From CAVZBT01 sp963773605 (GTDB lineage: Bacteria > Acidobacteriota > UBA6911), in assembly GCA_963773605.1 (NCBI GenBank), contig CAVZBT010000012.1:1426001-1490000 (forward strand): DNA of 64,000 nucleotides, given 5' to 3'. The notes beneath the pieces are model-generated. The model saw only the letters and a list, made by a program, of their open reading frames with translations, ran no database searches and had not been told where the DNA came from. Positions within the stretch are counted from its first letter, which is position 1. Each line of letters starts with the position of its first letter. A program made the position numbers and the translations under genes. Below are positions 25,911 through 34,024 of this stretch, in pieces.

Positions 25911-26948
25911 ATGGCTTCCCCGGTGCCGCAACTGACCTACCCGCCCTTTGACCCGCCGCGCTGGCTGCGCAACCCACATGTCCAGACGCTCGTCTCATCG
26001 CGGAAGCCGCGACGCTGGGGCTACGGGTGGCAGTCATACGAGGACGTCGAAATCGATCTGGGGGTCGACGGCAAAGTCACCGGCGAAGCGTCGTGGCAGC
26101 CGGGAAATCGCCCGGAGCGCCCGGTGGCCATGTTCCTGCACGGCCTCGAAGGGAGCGCGCGGTCCCATTACCTCGTCGGCATGAGCAAGAAGGCGTTCGC
26201 GCGAGGTTTTCACGTCGTGCGGCTCAACATGCGCAACTGCGGCGGCACCGAGCACCTGACCCCGACGCTTTACTGCGCGGGGCTGTCGCAGGACGTGCTG
26301 GCGGTCGTCCGCTGGCTGCGCGGACTCGGGCTGACGCATGTGTATGCGGCCGCCGTGTCGCTTGGGGCGAACATATTGCTCAAATGCCTGGGCGAGCAGG
26401 GCGAGCGCGGGGTAGATCAGCTGCGCGCTGCGGCCGTCCTCAGCCCGCCCATCGACCTCGGCCTCGGGGCGCGGGAAATCAGCCGGCCGCAGAACTGGAT
26501 CTACCAGAGGTATTTCGTGCGGAACCTGATCCGCAGGATGCGGCGCAAGCTGGAACTCTACCCGGCGCTGGGCGATCTGAGCAGGATTGAGCGGGTCCGG
26601 ACCATATACGAGTTCGACGACATCGTCACGGCGCCCCATTTCGGTTTCGGCACCGCCGACAACTATTATCGCCTGGCCAGTTCGGCCCCGCTGCTCGGCG
26701 CCATCCGGGTCCCCACCCTGATCGTGCAGGCGATGGACGACCCGATGATCCCGTTCCAGCCGTTCCTCACCTCGGGCATCGAACGGAACCCGCACCTTTT
26801 GCTCATTGCCACCCAATACGGCGGGCACAGTGGCTTTCTGCAGCAGCGCCCCGCGGGAAGCCCGGACCTGGACGCGTACTGGGGCGAGTCCCGGGCCGTG
26901 CAGTTCCTCTCGACAGTGGCGGGGCGCAACGGCGACCTGGAAGCGTGA
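25911..26948 (+). CDS. Alpha/beta hydrolase of the YheT/EMB8 family
   Basis: 345 residues from ATG 25911. Typical opening PFDPPRWLRNPHVQTLVSS and HGLEGSARSHYLVGM (oxyanion loop) near residue 80. The nucleophile Ser is in VYAAAVSLGANILLK near 147, the acid in QAMDDPMIPF near 285 and the His in YGGHSGFL near 308. YheT-type hydrolases act on short esters; physiological substrates are mostly unknown. It stands alone between two intergenic stretches. The 25661-25910 gap ahead of it shows no recognisable element. Confidence 0.85.
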   Translation: MASPVPQLTYPPFDPPRWLRNPHVQTLVSSRKPRRWGYGWQSYEDVEIDLGVDGKVTGEASWQPGNRPERPVAMFLHGLEGSARSHYLVGMSKKAFARGFHVVRLNMRNCGGTEHLTPTLYCAGLSQDVLAVVRWLRGLGLTHVYAAAVSLGANILLKCLGEQGERGVDQLRAAAVLSPPIDLGLGAREISRPQNWIYQRYFVRNLIRRMRRKLELYPALGDLSRIERVRTIYEFDDIVTAPHFGFGTADNYYRLASSAPLLGAIRVPTLIVQAMDDPMIPFQPFLTSGIERNPHLLLIATQYGGHSGFLQQRPAGSPDLDAYWGESRAVQFLSTVAGRNGDLEA

Positions 26949-26982
26949 AAGACGGAAGACGGAAGACAGAAGACGGAACAAG
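26949..26982. repeat. Short heptanucleotide tandem repeat
   Basis: Five near-copies of GGAAGAC (gaaagac, ggaagac, ggaagac, agaagac, ggaacaa) begin directly after the hydrolase stop codon. Seven-base period; purine-rich on the plus strand. Confidence 0.7.
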
Positions 26983-27141
26983 AACAGGCTGAAGCAATCC
27001 GGAGTCCACCGTGTCCGGCTCCAGGCTTCCGGCTTCCGTATCCCTTTGGCGTCGCACCCATAGGAACAGTTGTTGTTTACAAAATGGGCGGCATGTGGCA
27101 CAGTGGCAGGGTTGCACTAATTCCAGGTATTGGATTTGTGA

Positions 27142-27216
27142 ATGACTAGGGAAACCGGGTTCGTCGCGATCGCCATTAGCATCGTCATCGTTCGGGGGAG
27201 GGCCCCCGGCGGATAG
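27142..27216 (+). CDS. Ile/Val-rich leader peptide of the citramalate synthase attenuator
   Basis: 24-codon open frame. Codons 8-17 read Val-Ala-Ile-Ala-Ile-Ser-Ile-Val-Ile-Val: four Ile and three Val in ten positions, immediately before a GC-rich hairpin. An in-frame stop precedes the ATG, so the frame is exactly this size. The ribosome binding site is weak (GGTATTGGA). The gene downstream makes citramalate, the committed precursor of isoleucine, so the codons match the end product. Known counterparts are the ilv and leu leader peptides of enterobacteria; here the assignment rests on composition and the folding in the next entry. Confidence 0.75.
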   Translation: MTRETGFVAIAISIVIVRGRAPGG

Positions 27217-27280
27217 AGGCTCGCGATCTGCTGCATGCATCGCCCTCATCCGCCGGCCGGGTGAGGGCATTTTTGTTTTC
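27193..27280 (+). promoter_or_regulatory. Translation-coupled transcription attenuator of cimA
   Basis: Three competing helices can be drawn. Pause helix 1:2 is CGGGGG (27193-27198) with CCCCCG (27203-27208). Antiterminator 2:3 pairs 27206-27219 with 27244-27256, thirteen base pairs with one bulged A at 27215. Terminator 3:4 pairs 27242-27252 with 27258-27268 (eleven pairs, one G-U) followed by ATTTTTGTTTT. A ribosome stalled on the Ile/Val codons would mask strand 1 and free strand 2 for the antiterminator; a ribosome at the stop codon (27214) would cover strand 2 and let the terminator form. Confidence 0.78.
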
Positions 27281-27303
27281 AGGCGCGGCAAAAGGAGGCA
27301 GGA

Positions 27304-28906
27304 GTGAGAGTCCAGATCTACGATACGACCCTTCGGGATGGGACCCAGAGCGAAAACGTGGCGTTTTCCGTCGAGGACAAGCTCCGGGTTGCCCGCAAGC
27401 TCGACGAGCTGGGGGTCGCCTACATCGAAGGAGGGTGGCCAGGTTCCAACGAGAAAGACGCCGAATTCTTCGAGCGCGCGCGGTGCATGACGTGGCACAG
27501 TGCCCGAATCGCGGCTTTCGGCAGCACCGCCCATCCGCGTCACGCGCCGGCCGAGGATCCCAACCTGAACGCCCTGCTGGCGGCGGCGACCCCGGCCGTG
27601 ACGATCTTCGGCAAGACCTGGGATTTCCATGTGACCACGGCCCTCAAAATCCCGCTGTCCAGGAACTGCGACCTGATTCGCGCCTCGGTGGCTTACCTCA
27701 GGGAGAACGGCCGGGAAGTGATCTACGACGCCGAGCACTTCTTCGACGGCTTCGCCGCAAATCCCGAGTACGCGCTGGCGACGCTCCGGGCAGCGGAGGA
27801 AGGGGGCGCCGACATTATCGTCCTGTGCGACACCAACGGCGGCAGCCTGACAGCCCATGTCGAGGATGCCCTGCGCGGCGCCCGCTCGGCGGTACGGCTT
27901 CCCCTCGGGATCCACGCCCACAACGACTCGGAACTGGCGGTGGCCAACAGCCTGGCCGCCGTCCGGTGCGGCGCCGTGCAGGTGCAGGGGACGATCAACG
28001 GCTTCGGCGAACGCTGCGGCAACGCCAACCTTTGCTCGATCATCCCCAACCTCGAGCTGAAGATGGGGATCGAAACCATCGGCAGGGATCGCCTTCCCCT
28101 CCTCGCCGGCGCCTCACGCTTCGTCAGCCAGGTGGCAAACCTGCCACACCGCAACGAGCTCCCTTTCGTGGGGGAAAGCGCGTTTGCCCACAAGGGGGGG
28201 ATTCACGTCAGCGCGGTCATCAAGGACGCCGCGACGTACGAACACATCACCCCGGAGACCGTCGGCAACGCGCGGCGCGTGCTAGTCTCGGAGCTGTCCG
28301 GGAAGAGCAACCTGCTCTACAAGGCCCGTGAAATGGACCTCCGGATCGAGGACAACCCGGAGGCGCTGAAGCACGCCCTCAGCCGCGTCAAGAAGCTCGA
28401 ACACGAGGGGTACGAGTTCGAGGCGGCCGAGGGGTCGTTGCGGGTGCTGCTCGAGACCGCGATGCACGGCGAGAGCGACTTCTTCAAAATCGACAATTTC
28501 CGGGTCATCAACGAGCTGCGCCGGACCGGAGAGTTCACCTCGGAAGCCACGGTCAAAATAGCTGGTCGGCGACCGCGTGGTCCACACGGCAGCCGAGGGG
28601 GACGGACCGGTCCACGCCCTGGATTGCGCGCTGCACAAGGCCCTCCAGGAGTTCTTCGAGCCGCTCCGCTCGGTCCAGCTCACCGACTACAAGGTGCGCG
28701 TCCTGGATGCCGGCAAGGGGACGGCGGCAAAGGTCCGGGTCCTCATCCAACAAAGCGACGGGCAGGAGAACTGGACAACGGTCGGCGTGTCTGAAAACAT
28801 TCTCGAGGCAAGCTACCAGGCCTTGGCGGATGGCGTCCGATACAAACTCCTGAAAGACAGGGCGGCCGGAGCGGCCGCGGCGGAGCCTGTGGCCGCCGGG
28901 AGCTAG
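27304..28906 (+). CDS. cimA: (R)-citramalate synthase, one frameshift
   Basis: About 534 residues. Condenses pyruvate and acetyl-CoA to citramalate, the threonine-independent route to 2-oxobutyrate and isoleucine. The HMGL-like TIM barrel starts QIYDTTLRDGTQSE (metal site), with GGWPGSNEKD, FGKTWDFHVTTAL (typical of the citramalate branch, not of LeuA), LGIHAHNDSELAVAN and HKGGIHVSAV. The C-terminal regulatory domain resumes after a +1 indel near 28560 (removing one base restores TVKILVGDRVVHT). Start GTG 27304 follows AAAGGAGGCAG. Regulated, by inference, through the attenuator just upstream. Confidence 0.88.
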
Positions 28907-28930
28907 CCTGACGCGCGCGTAGGAGGATGG

Positions 28931-29444
28931 ATGTCGGCCGACGAGATGGTCGTCATCGTCGACGGGGAAAACCGGGTTGTGGGCGCAGCACCCCGCGCGG
29001 AGATGCGGCGCCGGCGCCTGCCGCACCGGAGCACATACATCCTGGTGTTCAATTCGCATGGGGAGCTGTTCATTCAGAAGCGCTCTCTCACCAAGGACAT
29101 ATTCCCCGGCTATCTCGACCCTGCCGCAGGCGGGGTCGTGCTGCAGGGCGAAAGCTACGAGCAGGGGGCGGTCCGCGAGCTGGAGGAGGAACTCGGGATC
29201 CGGGGTGTACCGCTGCAATTCCTGTTCGAATTCCATTACGCGGACGCCGGCGTGGAGGTATGGGGCGCCGTTTTCACCTGCGTCTACGACGGCGCGATGA
29301 CGTTGCAGGAGGATGAAATCGAGAGCGGGTGCTTCATGGCCCCCGGGACTGTCATCGCCGAGGGCGCCTCGTTCACGCCGGACGGCGTCTACGTCGTGCA
29401 GCGACTATCTCGACCTTGTCAAGCCGGTTCACGGGCAGGACTGA
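28931..29444 (+). CDS. NUDIX hydrolase (IPP-isomerase-like, YfcD group), one frameshift near the end
   Basis: About 171 residues; ATG 28931 follows AGGAGG. The Nudix box G-x5-E-x7-REUxEE-x-x-G is present (GGVVLQGESYEQGAVRELEEELG split over residues 75-97). The N-terminal block NRVVGAAPRAEMRRR and HRSTYILVFNSHGELFIQKRS resemble the YfcD/IDI-like subgroup. A +1 base near 29400 throws the frame off; correcting it gives a short C-terminus ending DLVKPVHGQD at 29444, the usual place for this family. Substrate unknown. Confidence 0.82.
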
Positions 29445-29520
29445 GCCTTCGGGCCGAACGGCAGAGCCTGTTCGAGTTCCCCGCCAGAGGCGGTACCCCA
29501 AGGGACGTAGCCAACGGAAA

Positions 29521-30798
29521 ATGGCCTCAAGAAATCCGCGTCGCACGCTGCTCTGGTTCGCGTTCAGCCTCGCCATCGTCACCTACCTCGACAGGGTCTG
29601 CATCTCTGCGGCCGCCCCGTTCATAATGCGCGACCTCGGGCTCTCGATGCTGCAGATGAGCCTCGTCTTCAGCGCCTTCACGCTCGCCTATTCGCTGTTC
29701 GAAGTACCTACAGGCTGGATGGGCGACGTGTTCGGGGCGCGGCGCGTGCTGACCCGGATCGTCCTCTGGTGGTCGGCATTCACCGTCTTGACGGGTTTCG
29801 CACGCGGGTATCATTCGCTGCTGACGATTCGTTTCCTGTTCGGCGCCGGCGAAGCGGGCGCCTTCCCCAATGTCTCACGCGCGTTCTCAAGGTGGTTGCC
29901 GGTCTCGGATCGAGGCAAGGCGAACGGTGTTCTCTTCCTCGGGTCGCGGCTCGGCGGCGCACTAGCTCCCGCCCTGACCGTGCTCCTGATTGAACGGTGG
30001 GGCTGGCGCGAGAGCTTTTTCTTCCTCGGGCTCATGGGTGTCGTCTGGGCGTTCTGCTGGTACCGCTGGTTCAGGGACGAGCCGCCGGATCAGGAGGCGC
30101 CGGCCATCTCCTGCGGGCCTGCAACTGCGGCGCAACCCGTCCCCTGGCGCCGCATCGTGCGCAGCCGGAACCTGTACACGATCTGCGCGATGTATTTCAC
30201 GTTCGGGTACGGCCTTTACTTCTACTTCACCTGGTTGCCGACCTATCTGGTGCGAGAGCTCGGCTTTTCCCCGACTGCCGGCGGGATGCTGGCAGGTGTC
30301 CCGTTTCTGCTGGCCGGCGGCGCAAACCTGGTCGGCGGGCGGGTGTCCGACCGGCTGGCGGTCACGCGGGGTTTGAGGGCGGCACGCTCGAACCTGGGGG
30401 CGTTCTCGTTTGGCTGCAGCGCATTGCTGCTTCTGGCGTCCATCCATGCCGGATCGCGTAACGCAAAGGTGTTCCTGATCGCGCTGGCCCTGGCATCGGC
30501 GGATTTCGCGCTCAGCGCCTGCTGGGCGGTCTGCCTGGACATCGGGCACAGCCACGCCGGCGTCGTGACGGCATCGATGAATACGTTTGGGAATCTCGGG
30601 GGTTTCCTGGGACCGGTAGTGGCGGGATACGCGGTAGACCGGTGGAATTCCTGGGCCATCCCTTTCTATATCGCCGCAGGACTCTATGCCGCGGGGGCCG
30701 TGGCATGGCTTGCCGTCGATCCTGAACTGCGTATCGACGCGGAGACCGGCGACCGGACCGGCCCCGACGGTCTCACCGCCGGGGCCACGGGTGCCTAG
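29521..30798 (+). CDS. MFS permease of the anion:cation symporter (hexuronate-like) group
   Basis: 425 residues with twelve membrane helices. The first loop DRVCISAAAPFIMRDLGLS and EVPTGWMGDVFGARRVLTR, together with GAGEAGAFPNVSRAFSRWLP, are typical of the ACS family, which carries sugar acids such as hexuronates and related anions. No ribosome binding site of note precedes ATG 29521. It lies between cimA/NUDIX and the BON gene on the opposite strand. Uptake of a sugar acid would suit the SDR and Gfo/Idh genes that follow after 33 kb. Confidence 0.85.
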   Translation: MASRNPRRTLLWFAFSLAIVTYLDRVCISAAAPFIMRDLGLSMLQMSLVFSAFTLAYSLFEVPTGWMGDVFGARRVLTRIVLWWSAFTVLTGFARGYHSLLTIRFLFGAGEAGAFPNVSRAFSRWLPVSDRGKANGVLFLGSRLGGALAPALTVLLIERWGWRESFFFLGLMGVVWAFCWYRWFRDEPPDQEAPAISCGPATAAQPVPWRRIVRSRNLYTICAMYFTFGYGLYFYFTWLPTYLVRELGFSPTAGGMLAGVPFLLAGGANLVGGRVSDRLAVTRGLRAARSNLGAFSFGCSALLLLASIHAGSRNAKVFLIALALASADFALSACWAVCLDIGHSHAGVVTASMNTFGNLGGFLGPVVAGYAVDRWNSWAIPFYIAAGLYAAGAVAWLAVDPELRIDAETGDRTGPDGLTAGATGA

Positions 30799-30811
30799 GG
30801 GAGAGCCCGGT

Positions 30812-31393
30812 TCACTTGTCTTCGGCTTCCACCCGCAGGTTGTTGGTCACCCCGAACGTCCCCGGAACGCCGCTGGCGACTATGCCGGCGATGTTCTTGT
30901 CCGCCTCGGTGGCAACCACGCCTACGAGCGTCACCTTGCCGTTGTTCACGATGATATGGATCGGCGGCACCGCACGCAAGCCGTAGCGGTCAAGTGCCGT
31001 GTGTCCGTAAATCGCGCGGTAGACCGCAAGCCTTATCCGGTCGTCGTTCGGCGACAACGGAAGAACTTCGATATTGTTGACGACCTTGGCGACCCCTTCG
31101 ATATCGCGCACCACGTTCTCAGCCCCGCTCTTCAGGGTGGGCCGGGTGACCTGGCCCGACAATACGACCGTGTCCACGCCTTGAATCTGGTATTCCAGGT
31201 TGTCGAACACCCCGTAGTACGGAAGCATCACCAACTCGTGGCGCACCTCGTTGGTGAGGCGGTTCTGCGCATGCTCTACGCGCCGCGGCTTCTGGGTCGT
31301 ATTCTTCCCGGAAACGACCCCGGGCAGCGCCAGACCCAACGCCAGAACAGGAACTGCCAGCAGCCATCGTTTCACAACTCTTTCCCTTCTCAT
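30812..31393 (-). CDS. Secreted BON-domain protein
   Basis: 193 residues; signal peptide near residues 9-28 (LLAVPVLALGLALPGVVSG). Two BON modules follow: about 40-115 (GQVTRPTLKSGAENVVRDIEGV, in part) and about 120-190 (GVVATEADKNIAGIVASGVPG, in part). BON domains bind membranes or lipids and occur in OsmY-type periplasmic stress proteins. ATG 31393 is preceded by AAGGGAGGGAAA. Single gene. Confidence 0.85.
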   Translation of the reverse strand: MRRERVVKRWLLAVPVLALGLALPGVVSGKNTTQKPRRVEHAQNRLTNEVRHELVMLPYYGVFDNLEYQIQGVDTVVLSGQVTRPTLKSGAENVVRDIEGVAKVVNNIEVLPLSPNDDRIRLAVYRAIYGHTALDRYGLRAVPPIHIIVNNGKVTLVGVVATEADKNIAGIVASGVPGTFGVTNNLRVEAEDK

Positions 31394-31661
31394 TTTCCCT
31401 CCCTTAGGTGTTGGTCCCGCTCTGAGGCTCGGGACGCAAATCTATTGATAGAGCGGGGGGGAAAAGGTTTCGAAATTTCGCCGGTTTCAACGCAGTCGGG
31501 CGCGTTCATGGAAACCCGTACCTAAGTCCTATCTGCGCAAGGAATTGCACCTACGACGTGCGGTGCCTCGGCAACGCTTTGGAGTGCGGCGGCTCGACGC
31601 CGCCCGAATAGCGGCATACTGGACGCAGCCCATCTATCTGCCGCACTTCCACACGACTGCC
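31394..31661. other. Intergenic stretch with a repeat
   Basis: No gene seen. Contains the second copy of the dispersed 24-bp repeat (31580-31603). TCTATCAATAG on the minus strand may belong to the BON gene promoter, but the match is weak. Confidence 0.4.
31580..31603. repeat. Dispersed 24-bp repeat, copy 2
   Basis: Same 24 bases as 4292-4315 in inverted orientation. It is intergenic, 59 bases from the stop of the MttB-family gene. Confidence 0.75.
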
Positions 31662-33056
31662 CTAATTCCGGGCAATTTCCTGCAGGAAGGCGTTGGTGAT
31701 CCTGTCCAGTTCAAGGCACTGGAGTTCCGACAGGCCGTTGTCGACAGGATGTGCCATCAGCCGGGTTGCGGCTTGCTCGGCCCTCTCGTCCAGTCTCATA
31801 CGACCGGCCTTGTCCCAGGCGCCCCGGCGCACTCGGCACAAGATGGAGGGGATGTAGAGCTCGGACCTGAAGTTCTCCAGCGTGTGCGGGTGCTCCAGGA
31901 AGGACCCTGCGATGCCCACGGAGCGGGTCACAGCGACGGCGAGGCTGTCGTCGCCGGCATCGACGCCCCGCTGGAAGCGCTTTGCATAGGAGATCATCTC
32001 ATCGTCGATGACCGCCTGCGCGGGAGAGAGCGTGGTTTCCGATTCGAGCTGGCCGATGCCCCAGATGACGCTGACGCCGGCCGCGGCGTGAGTGTGAAAC
32101 CCGAACATCTTCTCCAGCGCCGCCTGGGAATCGGGGCACATGGACTCGGTGGAAACCCAGGAGGCCGAGGGGAGCCGGTGGAAACGGCCCATGGCTGCGG
32201 ACAGTTCGGCAAACAGTGCGTTTTCCGGCCCGCCCGTGACCGCGATAGCGGTCTTCATGTCGAACACGTGGGCCAGCCCGAGGTTGTAGATGCACGGTCT
32301 GCCGGGCTCGAGCAGCTGGTTGACGACCAGCCCGGCCAAGATCTCGGCGTTGCCGACGGCTGCGGCTCCCGCGAGGGTCACCGGCCCGGACACACCGGCC
32401 ATCGGCTCGCCGTTGATGCTGACCGGTATCCCCGCCCCGGCGGTACGCCGGAAGATCTCCAGGGCGAGGTGGGTCCACCTCAGCGGACCGTGCGCCGTGA
32501 ACCCGATGCTGAACCAGGGGCGCGCGTCGACGACGGCCTGCATCCGCACGAGGGTTTCCGCCCCCTGCGGGCTGAAGCACAGCACCCGGATGTGTTTTCC
32601 GCTGTTGCGGGCGATGAGGTTCAGACCCGCGACGTCGCGCGCCGGGGGCGGCACGTCGTCGAGTGCCATGCCGAAGATGCCGTGCACGTTGGGCAACCGG
32701 TCCAGCAGGCGCGCCACCTCGGCCATGTCGGCCGAGGTGAACGGGCGATGCGCTCCGTACCGGGACAGCGACATGCCGGGAACGGACCAGAAGACCGGTT
32801 CCGAGTCGGGTGCGATCTCGACCGCGGGTCCGCATTTCGCCGCCAAAACGAACGAGCGCGGAGCTGCCGCCAGGGAATCCTCCACGAGCCCGCGGGGGAT
32901 CCGGGCCACCGACGAAGCGGCGCCGGGCTTCGCCCCGCGCGCCAGCAGCAGCGCGAGGATCGCCTCGTGCTCGATGCGTATCCCCGGATTGTCCAGGAGG
33001 GCGAGCGAGGCTGCGTTGATGCGCTCGGCCTGATCATCCATGTGCGCGCGGTGCAT
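31662..33056 (-). CDS. MttB-family (trimethylamine methyltransferase-like) protein without pyrrolysine
   Basis: 464 residues. The family transfers methyl groups from quaternary or tertiary amines to a corrinoid protein. Recognised by RPFTSADMAEVARLLD, SIGFTAHGPLRWTHLAL, SGPVTLAGAAAVGNAEILAG and NLGLAHVFDMKTA. The frame contains no internal TAG, so this belongs to the non-pyrrolysine group that includes glycine betaine methyltransferases. The start ATG 33056 has GGGAG seven to eight bases upstream. No corrinoid protein or corrinoid:folate methyltransferase is in the window. Co-transcribed behind an SDR gene (17-base gap), an unusual partner for this family. Confidence 0.82.
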   Translation of the reverse strand: MHRAHMDDQAERINAASLALLDNPGIRIEHEAILALLLARGAKPGAASSVARIPRGLVEDSLAAAPRSFVLAAKCGPAVEIAPDSEPVFWSVPGMSLSRYGAHRPFTSADMAEVARLLDRLPNVHGIFGMALDDVPPPARDVAGLNLIARNSGKHIRVLCFSPQGAETLVRMQAVVDARPWFSIGFTAHGPLRWTHLALEIFRRTAGAGIPVSINGEPMAGVSGPVTLAGAAAVGNAEILAGLVVNQLLEPGRPCIYNLGLAHVFDMKTAIAVTGGPENALFAELSAAMGRFHRLPSASWVSTESMCPDSQAALEKMFGFHTHAAAGVSVIWGIGQLESETTLSPAQAVIDDEMISYAKRFQRGVDAGDDSLAVAVTRSVGIAGSFLEHPHTLENFRSELYIPSILCRVRRGAWDKAGRMRLDERAEQAATRLMAHPVDNGLSELQCLELDRITNAFLQEIARN

Positions 33057-33073
33057 CGTGTGGCTCCCAAGTC

Positions 33074-33841
33074 CTAACGTGCCATCCAACCGCCGTCGAC
33101 CAGCAGGATATGGCCGTGAACGTAGCGGCCCGCCTCCGATGCCAGGAACAATGCGGCCCCGGCCATGTCCGACGGCTCGCCCCAGCGTCCTGCGGGAATC
33201 CGGTCGAGAATCTGGCGGCTGCGTGCCGGGTCGGCGCGCAGCGCCGTCGTGTTGTCGGTCGCGATGTACCCCGGGGCGATGGCATTGACATTCACACCCT
33301 TGGGCGCGAGCTCGTTGGCGAGCGCCTTGGTCAGCTGCGCCAATCCCCCTTTGCTGGCGGCGTAGGCGGCGACCCGTATCCCGCCCTGAAACGAAAGCAG
33401 CGACGCGATGTTGATGATTTTGCCGTGGCCGCGCTGGACCATGCCCCGAGCCGCCGCCTGGCAGAGCAGGAAGACCGCCTTGAGGTTGACCTCGAGGATG
33501 GAGTCCCAGTCCTCTTCCAGGAAATCGGGGAGTTCGGCTCGGCGGATCATCCCCGCGTTGTTTACCAGGATGTCCACCCGTCCGAAAGCCTGCTCCCCTT
33601 CGGCGATCACGCGGCGGGCGGCGCCCGCCTCTCCGAGATCCGCGCGCACGACTGCCATCCGTCGCCCGCTCTCGCGGCCGATGTCCGATGCGGCTTCCGC
33701 GAGACCGCCGCCCCGGCCTGCCAGCACGAGGTCCGCACCCGCCCCCGCGAGTGCCGCAGCGATGGCGCGGCCGATGCCCCGTCCTGCGCCGGTGATCAGC
33801 GCGACCTTCCCGTCCAGCCGAAACAGATCGATGATGGCCAA
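33074..33841 (-). CDS. SDR family oxidoreductase (KduD / gluconate dehydrogenase-like)
   Basis: 255 residues of a classical short-chain dehydrogenase. NAD(P) loop TGAGRGIG near residue 20, NNAGMIRR near 95, catalytic Ser in IASLLSF and YxxxK in YAASKGG, and the PGYIATDNTTALR segment that is typical of 2-deoxy-D-gluconate 3-dehydrogenases. Start taken at TTG 33841, with GGAG six bases before it; ATG 33871 gives ten more residues without a good ribosome binding site. First gene of the pair with the MttB-like protein. Probable substrate a sugar acid or polyol; not proven. Confidence 0.82.
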   Translation of the reverse strand: MAIIDLFRLDGKVALITGAGRGIGRAIAAALAGAGADLVLAGRGGGLAEAASDIGRESGRRMAVVRADLGEAGAARRVIAEGEQAFGRVDILVNNAGMIRRAELPDFLEEDWDSILEVNLKAVFLLCQAAARGMVQRGHGKIINIASLLSFQGGIRVAAYAASKGGLAQLTKALANELAPKGVNVNAIAPGYIATDNTTALRADPARSRQILDRIPAGRWGEPSDMAGAALFLASEAGRYVHGHILLVDGGWMAR

Positions 33842-34024
33842 GGCAATCTCCGCAGTCGCAGTCCGGATCATAAGCCAGGACGGGTCGGCCGCCGCACACC
33901 AATTTGACGTGCGGTTTTGAGGTTGCGCCGGGAACCGCCGTTGCGATAGGTTCAACCAGCCAGGGCCTCGCCGGACACCCGACCGTCGGGGATCTCCCCG
34001 GGGGCGCCTGGTCCGCGAGGTGCC

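Noticed and set aside
26949..26982. CRISPR-like array
   Set aside because: Seven-base units with no spacers and no cas genes; no CRISPR array was seen anywhere in the window.
27094..27120. Possible sigma-54 promoter (TGGCAC ... TTGCA) before the attenuator leader
   Set aside because: Distances between GG and GC are 15 or 7 bases, not the required 10.
31662..33056. Pyrrolysine-containing MttB
   Set aside because: The frame has no internal TAG, and no pyl genes are in the window.
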